Program-made: the position numbers and the translations under genes
NCBI GenBank assembly: GCA_020881235.1
Contig: JAJIYK010000128.1
Coordinates: 1 to 37,720 of the forward strand
Length of the DNA: 37,720 nt
Reading direction: 5' to 3'
Source: Rickettsia endosymbiont of Oxypoda opaca
GTDB lineage: Bacteria > Pseudomonadota > Alphaproteobacteria > Rickettsiales > Rickettsiaceae
Shown: in pieces, positions 25,846-35,586 of the stretch
Layout: each line of letters opens with the position of its first letter
How positions within the stretch are numbered: position 1 is the first letter of the stretch
Notes under the pieces: generated by a model
What the model was told of the DNA's origin: nothing
Database searches by the model: none
What the model saw: only the letters and a program-made list of their open reading frames with translations

Positions 25846-28800
25846 ATGACTGGAGTGGTAAATTTTTACGGGCAATTGAGTAGCACTCAGCAATTTGATC
25901 AAATAAGGATCAATATAGCCAGCCCCGATCAAGTACGTTCGTGGTCTTTCGGTGAGGTAACAAAGCCGGAGACTATTAATTATCGTACTTTTAAACCGGA
26001 AAAAGATGGTTTATTTTGTGCTAGAATTTTCGGTCCGGTAAAAGATTATGAATGTCTTTGCGGTAAATATAAACGGATGAAAAATCGTGGTATTACCTGT
26101 GAAAAATGCGGCGTTGAGGTTACTGTTTCTAGGGTAAGGCGTGAAAGAATGGGACATATTGAGCTCGCCGCACCGGTAGCACATATATGGTTTTTAAAAT
26201 CATTACCGTCAAGAATTAGTACGCTCCTTGATATGACGATGAGAGATATAGAAAAGATATTATATTTTGAAAGTTATGTAGTGATTGATCCCGGTCTATC
26301 GGTACTCCAAAAAGGTGAGCTTTTATCTGAAGAAGAATTGCAGAAAGCTAAAGATAAGTATGGAGAAGATAGTTTTACTGCATCTATAGGAGCTGAAGTT
26401 GTTCAGCAAATGCTTGCTGAGCTTGATTTCCCCAAATTAAAAGAACAGTTATATGAAGAATTATTAAACACTTCTTCAGAAGTTAAAAAGAAAAAGTTAG
26501 TAAAGCGCTTAAAATTAGTTGAAGATTTCCTTGAGTCGGAAAATAAACCGGAATGGATGATTATGAACGTCCTACCGGTGATTCCACCGGAAATAAGACC
26601 GTTAGTTATGCTTGACGGCGGGCGATTTACAACCTCTGATCTTAACGAACTTTACCGCAGAGTAATTAATAGAAATAATCGTTTAAAAAGGCTTATTGAT
26701 CTAAGAGCACCTGACATAATAGTCAGAAATGAAAAAAGAATGCTTCAGGAATCGGTTGATGCATTGTTTGATAACGGTCGCCGTGGAAAAGCGGTAAAAA
26801 ATGCCAATAAGCGTCCTTTTAAATCATTAAGTGATATGTTAAAAGGTAAACAAGGGCGTTTCCGTCAAAATCTTTTAGGCAAAAGGGTCGATTATTCCGG
26901 TCGTTCGGTTATTGTAGTAGGACCTGAGCTTAAACTGCATCAATGCGGTTTACCGAAAAAAATGGCACTAGAATTATTTAAGCCGTTTATTTATTCTAAG
27001 CTTGAATTATATGGAATTGCTACCACCATCAAGGCGGCTAAAAAAATGGTTGAATCGGAAAAACCGGAAGTTTGGGATATATTAGAAGAGGTTATAAGGG
27101 AACATCCCGTATTGCTTAATAGAGCTCCTACATTGCACCGCCTCGGGATACAAGCATTTGAGTCGTTATTGATAGAAGGCAAGGCTATTCAGCTTCATCC
27201 GTTAGTTTGTGCCGCTTTTAATGCGGATTTTGACGGCGATCAGATGGCTGTACATATTCCTTTGTCGATTGAGGCACAGCTTGAAGCTAGGGTATTTATG
27301 ATGTCTACTAATAATATCTTAAGCTCTGCAAACGGCAGACCGATTATTGTTCCCGATAAAGATATAGTTCTTGGTCTTTACTATTTAACCCTTGCTTTTG
27401 ATAATGAAGCCGGTGAAGGGATGATATTTGCCGATTTAGCGGAAATGGAACATGCTTTATATGAGAAAGTTATAACTATTCATACAAAAATAAAATTTCG
27501 TCGGAAGCAATTAAATGCCGAAGGAGAAATGAGTTCTACTATAGTGGATACTACTTTCGGTAGGTTAATGGTCGGTGAATTATTGCCGGCTAATCCTAAC
27601 ATAGGGTTTAAATTTATCAATAAACCGCTAACTAAAAAAGATATATCGGCGGTAATAGATTTGGTATATCGTCATTGCGGTCAAAAGGCTACGGTAATTT
27701 TTGCTGACCAATTAATGAAACTCGGCTTTAAATATGCTTGTTCTTCCGGTATTTCTTTTGGCATGGATGATATGGTCGTACCGAAATCTAAAGGTGCTCA
27801 TATAGAAGAAACACGTACTGAGGTAAAAGAATTCGAACAACAATATGCTAACGGTTTAATTACTTACGGTGAGAAATATAATAAAGTAATAGATTCTTGG
27901 TCAAGATGTACCGATAAAGTGGCAAACGACATGATGAAAGAGATTGCCACGCTTGCAGTTAATGATGAGCCGAATCATCAAAAAATAAATTCTATTTATA
28001 TGATGGCGACTTCGGGTGCAAGAGGCTCGTTCGCACAGATTAAACAGCTAGGCGGTATGCGTGGCCCAATGACTAAATCAAATGGTCAAATTATTGAGAC
28101 CCCGATTATTTCCAATTTCCGTGAAGGGTTAACGGAATTTGAGTGTTTTATTGCTGCCAACGGTATGCGTAAAGGGCAGATAGATACGGCTCTAAAAACT
28201 GCAAGTTCCGGTTATTTAACCAGGAAATTAGTAGATGTTGCACAAGATTGTATTATTACGGAAATAGATTGCGGAACAAGTAAAGGTATTGAAGTAAAAT
28301 CTATTATCGACGGCGGTGAAGTTATGGTGGCTCTTGCCGATCAAGTTTTAGGACGTACCGTTGCTATTAATACCTATCATCCAATTACTAACGATTTAAT
28401 TCTTAGCACGGGCGAGTTGATTAATGAAGCTAAATTAGAAGAAATTGAATCTGCGGGCTTAGATAGGCTCATGGTTAAATCCGTTTTAACATGTGAAAGT
28501 ACTACCGGTCTATGTAGTACCTGCTACGGTAGGGATCTTGCTACCGGTTCATTAGTGGCTGAAGGTGAGGCTATCGGTGTAATTGCGGCACAATCGATCG
28601 GTGAGCCGGGTACTCAGTTAACTATGAGAACTTTCCATATCGGTGGAGCGTCAACTAAGGGTGCGGAAGTATCTTCCGTAGAAGCTTCTTACGATGCAAA
28701 AGCTAAAATCTTAAGCCGTAACGTTGTTATTAATTCTGAAGGACGCAAGATTGTTATGAGTCGTAACTGTGAATTATTGTTACTTGATAGTAACGGTAAT

Positions 28801-29970
28801 GAGAAAGCTCGTCATAAAATACCGTACGGTGCTAGATTGCTGGTTGATGATATGGATATAGTTACTAAAACACAAAAATTGGCTGAGTGGGATCCTTATA
28901 CCGTGCCGATTATTACCGAAAAATCCGGTAAAGTCTTGTTTAAAGACATGGTAGAGGGAATTTCTATTCGTGACGTAACCGACGAGGCAACGGGTATTGC
29001 TAGCAAGGTTGTTATTGAATCAAAGCAATATTCACACGGTGCAGAGTTACGCCCTCGTATTCAATTACTTGATAACAAAGGAGAAGTCATTACGTTATTA
29101 AACGGCCTGGAAGCTAGATATTACTTACCGGTCGGAGCAATTTTAAGTGTGGAAGACGGAATGCAGATATCGATAGGCGATATAGTAGCACGTATTCCAA
29201 AAGAATCGACTATGACCAAAGATATTACCGGTGGATTGCCGAGAGTTGCTGAGCTGGTAGAGGCAAGGCGACCGAAAGATCATGCCGTGATTGCCGAAAT
29301 AGACGGCAGAGTTGAATTCGGTAAAGACTATAAGTCCAAAAGGCGTATAGTTATTCACCCCGGTGATAGCTCAACCCCTATTGAATATATGGTACCGAAA
29401 GGTAAGCACGTAGTAGTAAATGAAGGGGATTTTGTAAAAAAAGGTGATTTATTAATTGACGGTAATCCGGTATTGCAAGATATCTTAAAAGTAATGGGTG
29501 TAGAAATACTTGCTAATTACATAGTAAAAGAAATTCAAGCGATATACCGCTTGCAAGGTGTAAAAATTGACGATAAGCATATAGAGGTAATAATTCGTCA
29601 AATGTTACAAAAAGTAGAAATTACCGATTCCGGCGGAACTACCTTATTAATAGGTGAAAAAATAGACCGTCGTGAATTCACCGAAATAAACGAGAAAGCT
29701 ATTAAAAACAATCTAAAACTGGCTGAAGCTCAAGCAATATTGCAAGGTATTACTAAAGCTTCGCTGCAAACTAGGTCATTTATTTCTGCTGCTTCGTTCC
29801 AAGAAACTACAAGAGTTTTAACCGAAGCGGCTATTGCCGGTAAAGTTGATAAATTGCTTGGATTAAAAGAAAATGTTATTGTCGGACGTTTAGTACCGGC
29901 AGGCACAGGTTTCTATATGAATAAAATGCGTAAGCTTGCAGCAAAACTTGATCAAGAAAACGCTTCTTAG
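25846..29970 (+). CDS. rpoC: DNA-directed RNA polymerase subunit beta'
   Basis: This 1374-residue subunit holds the catalytic Mg. The N-terminal zinc site is [40 protein letters not shown] and [20 protein letters not shown] are conserved clamp blocks, and NADFDGDQM (459-467) supplies the catalytic aspartates. The trigger-loop region has [20 protein letters not shown], preceded by the second zinc site ([13 protein letters not shown]). The C-terminus ends [11 protein letters not shown] purine-rich TTAGGGAAAA precedes the ATG. It is the last gene of the plus-strand block, and downstream lies a young-looking composite palindrome. Confidence 0.98.
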   Translation: MTGVVNFYGQLSSTQQFDQIRINIASPDQVRSWSFGEVTKPETINYRTFKPEKDGLFCARIFGPVKDYECLCGKYKRMKNRGITCEKCGVEVTVSRVRRERMGHIELAAPVAHIWFLKSLPSRISTLLDMTMRDIEKILYFESYVVIDPGLSVLQKGELLSEEELQKAKDKYGEDSFTASIGAEVVQQMLAELDFPKLKEQLYEELLNTSSEVKKKKLVKRLKLVEDFLESENKPEWMIMNVLPVIPPEIRPLVMLDGGRFTTSDLNELYRRVINRNNRLKRLIDLRAPDIIVRNEKRMLQESVDALFDNGRRGKAVKNANKRPFKSLSDMLKGKQGRFRQNLLGKRVDYSGRSVIVVGPELKLHQCGLPKKMALELFKPFIYSKLELYGIATTIKAAKKMVESEKPEVWDILEEVIREHPVLLNRAPTLHRLGIQAFESLLIEGKAIQLHPLVCAAFNADFDGDQMAVHIPLSIEAQLEARVFMMSTNNILSSANGRPIIVPDKDIVLGLYYLTLAFDNEAGEGMIFADLAEMEHALYEKVITIHTKIKFRRKQLNAEGEMSSTIVDTTFGRLMVGELLPANPNIGFKFINKPLTKKDISAVIDLVYRHCGQKATVIFADQLMKLGFKYACSSGISFGMDDMVVPKSKGAHIEETRTEVKEFEQQYANGLITYGEKYNKVIDSWSRCTDKVANDMMKEIATLAVNDEPNHQKINSIYMMATSGARGSFAQIKQLGGMRGPMTKSNGQIIETPIISNFREGLTEFECFIAANGMRKGQIDTALKTASSGYLTRKLVDVAQDCIITEIDCGTSKGIEVKSIIDGGEVMVALADQVLGRTVAINTYHPITNDLILSTGELINEAKLEEIESAGLDRLMVKSVLTCESTTGLCSTCYGRDLATGSLVAEGEAIGVIAAQSIGEPGTQLTMRTFHIGGASTKGAEVSSVEASYDAKAKILSRNVVINSEGRKIVMSRNCELLLLDSNGNEKARHKIPYGARLLVDDMDIVTKTQKLAEWDPYTVPIITEKSGKVLFKDMVEGISIRDVTDEATGIASKVVIESKQYSHGAELRPRIQLLDNKGEVITLLNGLEARYYLPVGAILSVEDGMQISIGDIVARIPKESTMTKDITGGLPRVAELVEARRPKDHAVIAEIDGRVEFGKDYKSKRRIVIHPGDSSTPIEYMVPKGKHVVVNEGDFVKKGDLLIDGNPVLQDILKVMGVEILANYIVKEIQAIYRLQGVKIDDKHIEVIIRQMLQKVEITDSGGTTLLIGEKIDRREFTEINEKAIKNNLKLAEAQAILQGITKASLQTRSFISAASFQETTRVLTEAAIAGKVDKLLGLKENVIVGRLVPAGTGFYMNKMRKLAAKLDQENAS

Positions 29971-29976
29971 TATGTT

Positions 29977-30260
29977 GGTGTCATTCCCGTGAGGCATTGT
30001 TGCGTGGATCGAATTTTTGCAAAGCGTACGGTGTCATGCCGTGACTTGATCACGGCATCCAGTCTTTTTATTAAATTTGTTTGTGGATGCCGTGATCAAG
30101 TCACGGCATGACAACATACTTGTAATAACCATAATACGGTAAATTATGATCCACGCAACAATGCCTTCCCGTGAAAGCGGGAACCCAGTTTTTTTATTAA
30201 GGTTTTTTCTGGATACCGTGGACAAGCCACGGTATGACACCATAACTTGTAATCACTATA
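29977..30260. repeat. Family D element split by a composite insertion, plus an A-family half element
   Basis: GGTGTCATTCCCGTGA (29977-29992) is the left half of a family D hairpin, interrupted by the composite at 29993-30165. The sequence resumes at TTCCCGTGAAAGCGGGAACCCAG (30166-30188). The right half is not D-like: it is a family A right arm (30209-30240, stem ATACCGTGG/CCACGGTAT) with a partial right module. Open frames here are repeat translations. Confidence 0.8.
29993..30165. mobile_element. Composite palindromic MITE-like element with perfect termini and 9-bp target duplication
   Basis: The 173-bp unit begins GGCATTGTTGCGTGGATC (29993-30010) and ends with its exact reverse complement (30148-30165). 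The 9-bp sequence TTCCCGTGA stands immediately outside both ends (29984-29992 and 30166-30174). Inside are the left module (TTTTTGCAAAGCGTAC), two hairpins (core 30030-30113; both with stem ATGCCGTGA/TCACGGCAT) and the right module (CTTGTAATAACCATAATACG). There is no coding capacity. It reads as a non-autonomous transposed element; the enzyme that moved it is not in the window. Confidence 0.75.
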
Positions 30261-30268
30261 ATACACTC

Positions 30269-31555
30269 CTACTTCACTTCCTCTATTTGCTCGATAGCGT
30301 CGCTTGCTTCAACTTCGATAATTTCCGATTTTGAGGAAACAATTTGATAACGCTCTAGTGCTTGTGGAAGAGTTTTATTGCCGCCGTCAATACCGAGTTT
30401 GTTAATATTTTTAACGCGGCTTATAAAATTACGATTAAATGAACCGGCAAATTTATCGTAATTAGTAACCATATTTTGTAAATTATTGCCGATCTTTTGA
30501 GAATAATCAGCTATGGTACCTATTGAACCTAATAACTTCCTGACTTCTTCTATAATAATCTTATAATTTTCGGAACGCCTATGGTCGGTAATTTGAAATC
30601 TTGCAAATGATAACATATTCATAATCCCGCTAGGACCTACCGGAAATATATTATTTGTCCAAGCTTTTTGCAAAAAATCGGGATCGGCGGCAAGGATTTT
30701 CTCAACGGCTTGCTCGGTTGGCAAAAACATTAACGTTATAATATTGTTATAATTTTCTTCTTTACTATGTAAATTGGCTAAAATATTTTCAGCATAATCT
30801 TTATTGGCAAGAGACTTCAAATGATAATTCATAGTCTTGCTAAGATTTGCCGAATTTTGCTCATCTACTAGAAATTTAGAGGCTTTAGCATCGACAACCA
30901 TTAAATTACCGGAAGGAAGGAAAATTAATGCATCAGGTCTGAGTCGTGCGTTATCTTGTGTTGTTAAGCCGTATTGAATGATGAAATCTAAGTTAGGGCG
31001 TAAGCCCGATGATTTCAAAATATTCTCTAAGGTAATCTCGGCAAGTAGCCCTGCACCGATCGGAGAAAGCAGCGATTGCTTGATTAAATCAACAGTTCCT
31101 TTTGATTGTTCTATATCTTTATTTAGTGCTCCCACCATCGTAATTAATCGCTCAAACTCGCTATTAAATTTTCCGGAAGCGGTAGCAATATTTTTCTCCG
31201 AAAGCTCCCTTGCTGCCGTATTTTCCATTTTATGAATTTCGATTAATTGCTTAGATAAATCCTTACCTAAATCAAACAAAGCAGCTTTAGCCGATGAAAA
31301 GGACTCATTTCTTATTCTTTCAGAATCATTAATAGTCTGCTCTTGATATTCAATTTTACAATTAAGCTGTTCTATTTTTTGTAAATGAGTGATTTTTTCC
31401 TGATTAAGCAGCTGGTTACTGTTAGTTAGCTCCAAATTATGATCGGCTAAAAATTTTAACTCAGCTTTTAAGGTTTTAGTTTTGATATAAAACCGAACTA
31501 GTAGACCAAAGAAAGTAAAATAACTAATTATTAAGAGTAATAGTAAATAAAGCAT
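30269..31555 (-). CDS. rmuC: RmuC family protein
   Basis: RmuC-family proteins are membrane-tethered nuclease-fold proteins that limit recombination at inverted repeats in E. coli; the exact activity is not settled. The 428-residue protein has an N-terminal membrane helix (MLYLLLLLIISYFTFFGLLV) and a long coiled coil (about residues 25-160). The PD-(D/E)XK-like domain has EITLENILKSSGL, RPDALIFLPSGNLMVVDAKA and SKFLVDEQ. It is convergent with rpoC across the repeat-filled gap. A protein linked to inverted-repeat stability in a palindrome-rich genome is worth noting. Confidence 0.9.
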   Translation of the reverse strand: MLYLLLLLIISYFTFFGLLVRFYIKTKTLKAELKFLADHNLELTNSNQLLNQEKITHLQKIEQLNCKIEYQEQTINDSERIRNESFSSAKAALFDLGKDLSKQLIEIHKMENTAARELSEKNIATASGKFNSEFERLITMVGALNKDIEQSKGTVDLIKQSLLSPIGAGLLAEITLENILKSSGLRPNLDFIIQYGLTTQDNARLRPDALIFLPSGNLMVVDAKASKFLVDEQNSANLSKTMNYHLKSLANKDYAENILANLHSKEENYNNIITLMFLPTEQAVEKILAADPDFLQKAWTNNIFPVGPSGIMNMLSFARFQITDHRRSENYKIIIEEVRKLLGSIGTIADYSQKIGNNLQNMVTNYDKFAGSFNRNFISRVKNINKLGIDGGNKTLPQALERYQIVSSKSEIIEVEASDAIEQIEEVK

Positions 31556-31610
31556 GTTTTTTTATTTAATGTTTTATATAAAAAAGAGAAGCGAGATATC
31601 CCTTGGTGCC

Positions 31611-31803
31611 GGTGTTGTTGCATGGAGCAAATTTTTGCAAAGCGTTCGGTGTCATGCCGTGACTTGATCACGGCATCCAGTCTTTTTATTAAGGTTTTTT
31701 CTGGATACCGTGGTCAAGCCACGGTATGACACCATACTTGTAATAACCATAATACGGTAAATTATGAGCCATGCAACAACGCTTACCGGCTTTCACAATG
31801 ACG
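31611..31803. repeat. Family A composite palindrome between rmuC and the licD-like gene
   Basis: Terminal repeats GGTGTTGTTGCATGGAGC (31611-31628) and GAGCCATGCAACAACGC (31766-31782) enclose a complete unit: left module, double-hairpin core at 31648-31733, and right module. The hairpin stems are ATGCCGTGA/TCACGGCAT and ATACCGTGG/CCACGGTAT. CACAATGACG (31794-31803) just outside resembles the outermost layer seen at other copies. Confidence 0.87.
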
Positions 31804-31811
31804 AGCTACGT

Positions 31812-32576
31812 TTAATCCACCCTATCCTCTAGCGGTTCTACAGGCTGGGCAGGTTTTAATAATTCCGGAGTTAATATCAGTTTCATTTTTTTTTCGATAT
31901 TAGTGAGGAAAGAAAGATGATTATTATGAGGTTGTTGTATAACCGCATATTTATCCCATTCTGGATATTGCCTATTCAAATTCCTTTGAGGATTTTGCGG
32001 GCCGTAAACCTCTATGCTACCAAATTGATATTTTTTTAGTGGAAATAATTCATTATCATAAAAAAAATCTTTTGGAAATTTATTACGTGCTTCTATGTTA
32101 GTATATATAAATTTACTATTTTCTTGGTGAAAAATAAAAATATCTAAGCAAACTTTTTGACATATACCGTAAATTCTCTCATGTTTGATATGATAGCCAA
32201 GTTTTATAAACTCAGGTAATATTTTTTGCAGCTTTATTTCGTTATCATGCATCACCCCTATATCTAAATCATCATCAAAAGGGATTATACCTTGATGCCT
32301 CACCGCTCCGAGTAGAGTACCGCCTTCAATCCAATATGGTATATTGTGTTTGGTTAATATTTCGTGGGTATCTTTCATTAATTGGTAAAGATTAAGTGCT
32401 GTGGCTTCACTAATCGCATAACTTTTTACTTGTTCATCGGTAGGCGTAACATATCGCCAATCATGCTCCCATGCGTAATTATAAAAAAGCCAGAAAGCGA
32501 AAATAATAATAATTATTCCCACAAGTTTGGTAGGTAAAGTATTTTTACGTCTATTAAATTTTCTATTGATAAACAT
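31812..32576 (-). CDS. LicD/fukutin-family phosphotransferase-like protein
   Basis: LicD proteins carry a nucleotidyltransferase fold and attach phosphocholine or similar groups to surface glycans. The 254-residue protein has an N-terminal membrane anchor ([18 protein letters not shown], about 17-34). The hallmark site is [20 protein letters not shown] (83-102), continuing as DLDIG with the metal-binding aspartates. [20 protein letters not shown] further on is the usual C-terminal block. The substrate is unknown; modification of LPS or another surface glycan is the natural guess. It starts 14 bp after valS and is probably co-transcribed with it. Confidence 0.85.
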   Translation of the reverse strand: MFINRKFNRRKNTLPTKLVGIIIIIFAFWLFYNYAWEHDWRYVTPTDEQVKSYAISEATALNLYQLMKDTHEILTKHNIPYWIEGGTLLGAVRHQGIIPFDDDLDIGVMHDNEIKLQKILPEFIKLGYHIKHERIYGICQKVCLDIFIFHQENSKFIYTNIEARNKFPKDFFYDNELFPLKKYQFGSIEVYGPQNPQRNLNRQYPEWDKYAVIQQPHNNHLSFLTNIEKKMKLILTPELLKPAQPVEPLEDRVD

Positions 32577-32590
32577 AATTTACATTTATT

Positions 32591-35035
32591 TTATAAAATA
32601 ATATTAACTACAATTCCGCCTTCTTGTAAATAATATTTTATAAATTCTGCTGAGGTTACGCTCGTTAAATCTGCTGTTAAATCAGGTGATAATTCTATAC
32701 CTTTAACTTCGATTAGATTAATCGGAGCTTTAATTGAAAGATTTTTCTCGGCTTTAAATTTTCGTACTAAATCCAAAATTTCTAATAAGCCTTCTGCCTG
32801 TTTTGAATCTATAATATAGTTTAAATTATCATAATTTGACCAGTTACCTTTTTCATGGATAGAGCCGCCTTCACTATATAAAAGCCGGTAAATCTCTTCA
32901 GTAATATGCGGTAAAAAAGGTGCAAATAGCTTTAATAAAACTTGCATGACATGATAAAGGGTAAGGATAGCACTATGTTGTCCTATAGGATTTGTATTAT
33001 CTTCGTTATAACTTCTAGTTTTACTAATTTCTAGATAATTATCACAAAATACCGACCAAAAGAATTTTTCTATTAAATGCATGGCATTTGCATATTCATA
33101 ATTCTGCATCTCAATTGTCGCTTGTTTGATTAGCTCTATCAGTTTGTTAATCATCCATTTATCTAAATCATGAGTGATTTTTTCGCTTATTTTTAAAAGA
33201 TCGTTATTTTTATCTTTTGCATCTAACTTATCAAAATGAATAGAGACGAATTTAGCGGCATTCCATAGTTTATTAACTAATCTTTTGCCGTTTTTCATTA
33301 CATCTTCGCAGTAAGCAGTATCAGCTCCAAGCTTTGAGTTTGCTGACCAATAACGGATTACGTCGGAGCCATACTGCTCTAACAGCTTTTCAGGTACTAA
33401 AACATTGCCTTTTGATTTAGACATTTTACTACGATCTTCAGCCAAGCACCAACCGCTAACCATGATATTTTTCCACGGCAAAGTATTTTGATGCAAATGA
33501 GCTTTTAAGATAGTGTAAAATGCCCAAGTTCTAATGATTTCGTGTGCTTGCGGTCTTAAATCCATCGGAAATAATTTAGCATGCTTCTCTTTATCTACAA
33601 TAAAACTATCCGATATACCGTGACTACTAAGCTGCGGTGAAATCGAGCTTGTCGCCCAAGTATCCATTACGTCGTAATCCGGTTCAACTTCCTCTTTGGT
33701 ATAACCAACAGGCAAATCCTTTAACGGATCAATCGGCAATTGTGAAATGTCAGCATATAAAATTCTACCTTCTTCGCCTGCTCGCTTGGAATACCAAACA
33801 GGAAATGGAACGCCAAAATAACGCTGGCGGCTTATACACCAATCCCAGCCAATCGCATTAATCCAATTCTGTAGCCGAATTTTCATATTTTTAGGATGCC
33901 AATTTAATTCATTTGCTCGCTTAAGCAATTCCTCTTTATGGTCTATTGTTCGAACGAACCATTGCGGCACGGTGAGTATTTCAAGTGGTGCACCTGAACG
34001 CTCCGCACATTTTACGGTATGAGTAATTTCTACCTGTTTTATAAGTAGATTTTGCTCTTTTAAAATATTAATAATTTTTTCTCGTGCTTCCTTTATTTTC
34101 AAGCCGTCTATCTGAATTGAATCATGAGGAAAATCTATAGTACCTTTTTTAGTAATAATAATTTTTAAAGGTAAATTATGAGCTTTCCACCAAGTAATGT
34201 CGGTTTGATCGCCGAAAGTACAGCACATAACAAGCCCGCTGCCTTTACCCGGTTGTACTAAAGGATCGGCAAGCAAAGGCACTTTAACATCAAAAAGCGG
34301 TGTTACGGCAAATTGACCTGCTAAATGTTTATATCTCTCATCTTCGGGGTGATAAAATACGGCGACGCACGCCGGTAATAACTCCGGTCTCGTGGTGGCT
34401 ATAGTAAGCGGTTCACCCTTTTCAGTTTTAAAGTTAATATAATTCATTTGTGAAGTTTTTTCGATGTCTTCAATATCGGCTTGTGCAAGAGCCGTGCCGT
34501 CAACAGGATCCCATAAAATAGGTTGATTATTGCGATAAACTTCGCCTTTTTGTACTAAATCTAAAAAAGACATTTGCGATATTTTTCGAGATAATGGACT
34601 AATAGTTTGATATTCTAAATTCCAATCTACCGATAAGGCTATTTGATTAAATAAATTTCTAAATTTTTCTTCTTCGCTTTTAACTACTTCCTTGCAAATT
34701 TCAATAAATTCCTGACGATCCATGTGAGATGCTTTAATTTTTTTTTGCTTCTCTACTAAGCGTTCCGTCGGGAGTCCGTTATCGTCAAAGCCCATCGGGT
34801 AAAAAATATTTTTACCCGTCATACGCTGAAAACGTACGATAAAATCCGTTTGCGTATAGCTATAAACATGTCCGATATGTAGCTGCCCCGAAACGGTCGG
34901 CGGCGGAGTGTCTACTATAAATGTTTCTTCTTTAGCTATATTCTCGTCATAAGCATAAATTTGTTTTTCTTGCCAAAATTCTTGCAATTTTTTTTCGTTT
35001 TCAGAAAAATTATAATTCTTTGGAAATTCTTTCAT
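32591..35035 (-). CDS. valS: Valyl-tRNA synthetase, archaeal type
   Basis: ValRS charges tRNA-Val. The 814-residue class I enzyme has HIGH (53-56, in [16 protein letters not shown]), KMSKS (about 535, in SKMSKSKGN) and an editing domain with [16 protein letters not shown]. The start [20 protein letters not shown] and [17 protein letters not shown] follow the archaeal pattern rather than the bacterial one (which has PGTDHAG in place of GFDDNG). It is also shorter than the roughly 950 residues of E. coli ValRS, lacking its long C-terminal coiled coil. This agrees with published reports of an archaeal-type ValRS in Rickettsia. It lies downstream of a toxin-antitoxin pair on the same strand. Confidence 0.96.
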   Translation of the reverse strand: MKEFPKNYNFSENEKKLQEFWQEKQIYAYDENIAKEETFIVDTPPPTVSGQLHIGHVYSYTQTDFIVRFQRMTGKNIFYPMGFDDNGLPTERLVEKQKKIKASHMDRQEFIEICKEVVKSEEEKFRNLFNQIALSVDWNLEYQTISPLSRKISQMSFLDLVQKGEVYRNNQPILWDPVDGTALAQADIEDIEKTSQMNYINFKTEKGEPLTIATTRPELLPACVAVFYHPEDERYKHLAGQFAVTPLFDVKVPLLADPLVQPGKGSGLVMCCTFGDQTDITWWKAHNLPLKIIITKKGTIDFPHDSIQIDGLKIKEAREKIINILKEQNLLIKQVEITHTVKCAERSGAPLEILTVPQWFVRTIDHKEELLKRANELNWHPKNMKIRLQNWINAIGWDWCISRQRYFGVPFPVWYSKRAGEEGRILYADISQLPIDPLKDLPVGYTKEEVEPDYDVMDTWATSSISPQLSSHGISDSFIVDKEKHAKLFPMDLRPQAHEIIRTWAFYTILKAHLHQNTLPWKNIMVSGWCLAEDRSKMSKSKGNVLVPEKLLEQYGSDVIRYWSANSKLGADTAYCEDVMKNGKRLVNKLWNAAKFVSIHFDKLDAKDKNNDLLKISEKITHDLDKWMINKLIELIKQATIEMQNYEYANAMHLIEKFFWSVFCDNYLEISKTRSYNEDNTNPIGQHSAILTLYHVMQVLLKLFAPFLPHITEEIYRLLYSEGGSIHEKGNWSNYDNLNYIIDSKQAEGLLEILDLVRKFKAEKNLSIKAPINLIEVKGIELSPDLTADLTSVTSAEFIKYYLQEGGIVVNIIL

Positions 35036-35076
35036 GGGTTTTTAGTTACTGGATTGTTATTTTAAAATAATTATAT

Positions 35077-35331
35077 TTAATCGTAGCGATCTTTACGATG
35101 TTGTATTACTAATATGTTAATAGTTATATCTATTATTTGATAAATTACTCTATAATCACCAATTCTGAGAGAACGACAGCCTTTTAAGTTGTATCTTAAA
35201 GGCTTACCAAATTTTATTGGATCAGATAATAATTTTTTTTCAATAGTTAATTTTATTAAGGAGTTAGTTGATGTCGAAAGTTTAGGAATATCTTTGTATA
35301 CAACTTGGTCTGAATAGATAAGGTTATACAT
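35077..35331 (-). CDS. RelE/ParE-family toxin
   Basis: The protein is about 84 residues from the ATG at 35331 (MYNLIYSDQVVYKDIPKL); an in-frame TTG at 35346 would add five residues and overlap the antitoxin gene. The C-terminal half is characteristic: KPLRYNLKGCRSLRIGDYRV, then IYQI and VIQHRKDRYD. RelE toxins cut mRNA on the ribosome, while ParE toxins act on gyrase; sequence alone does not choose between them. I see no frameshift, and the conserved basic residues are present, so it may be functional. It follows the antitoxin by 5 bp and precedes valS by 41 bp. Confidence 0.85.
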   Translation of the reverse strand: MYNLIYSDQVVYKDIPKLSTSTNSLIKLTIEKKLLSDPIKFGKPLRYNLKGCRSLRIGDYRVIYQIIDITINILVIQHRKDRYD

Positions 35332-35336
35332 TGAGC

Positions 35337-35552
35337 TTATTTCCAAGCATCTGCATGACTAACCCATTTTTTAGTATTGCGTATCCTTTCATCGGCAAGT
35401 TTAGCAAATACTTTGTCTTCTTGAAGTTCTAGGCTAGTTATAATAAGGTCTCTTGCTACCTTAGATAATGATTCATTATTGACTTTGGCAAAACCTGCAA
35501 TTTCATTAAAAATTTCTTCGTCTAAAGATACCAATAATCGTTTAGCTGCCAT
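35337..35552 (-). CDS. Antitoxin partner of the RelE-like toxin, ribbon-helix-helix type
   Basis: I start this at the ATG at 35552 (MAAKRLLVSLDEEIFNEIAG), about 71 residues, because GGAAG lies 7 bases upstream. The in-frame ATG at 35588 has no such site and would overlap the ubiA start. The N-terminal part fits a short beta strand followed by two helices (KRLLVSLDEEIFNEI... SLSKVARDLIITSLEL), as in RHH repressors. The C-terminal tail (DERIRNTKKWVSHADAWK) would wrap the toxin. Such antitoxins repress their own promoter. The gene order antitoxin then toxin is standard. Confidence 0.8.
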   Translation of the reverse strand: MAAKRLLVSLDEEIFNEIAGFAKVNNESLSKVARDLIITSLELQEDKVFAKLADERIRNTKKWVSHADAWK

Positions 35553-35586
35553 AATATTCTTCCAAAGTTCTTTAATATAAGGTATC

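Noticed and set aside
30034..30334. Open frames of 62-69 codons between rpoC and rmuC
   Set aside because: They are translations of the composite element and its neighbour, and one runs antisense into rmuC.
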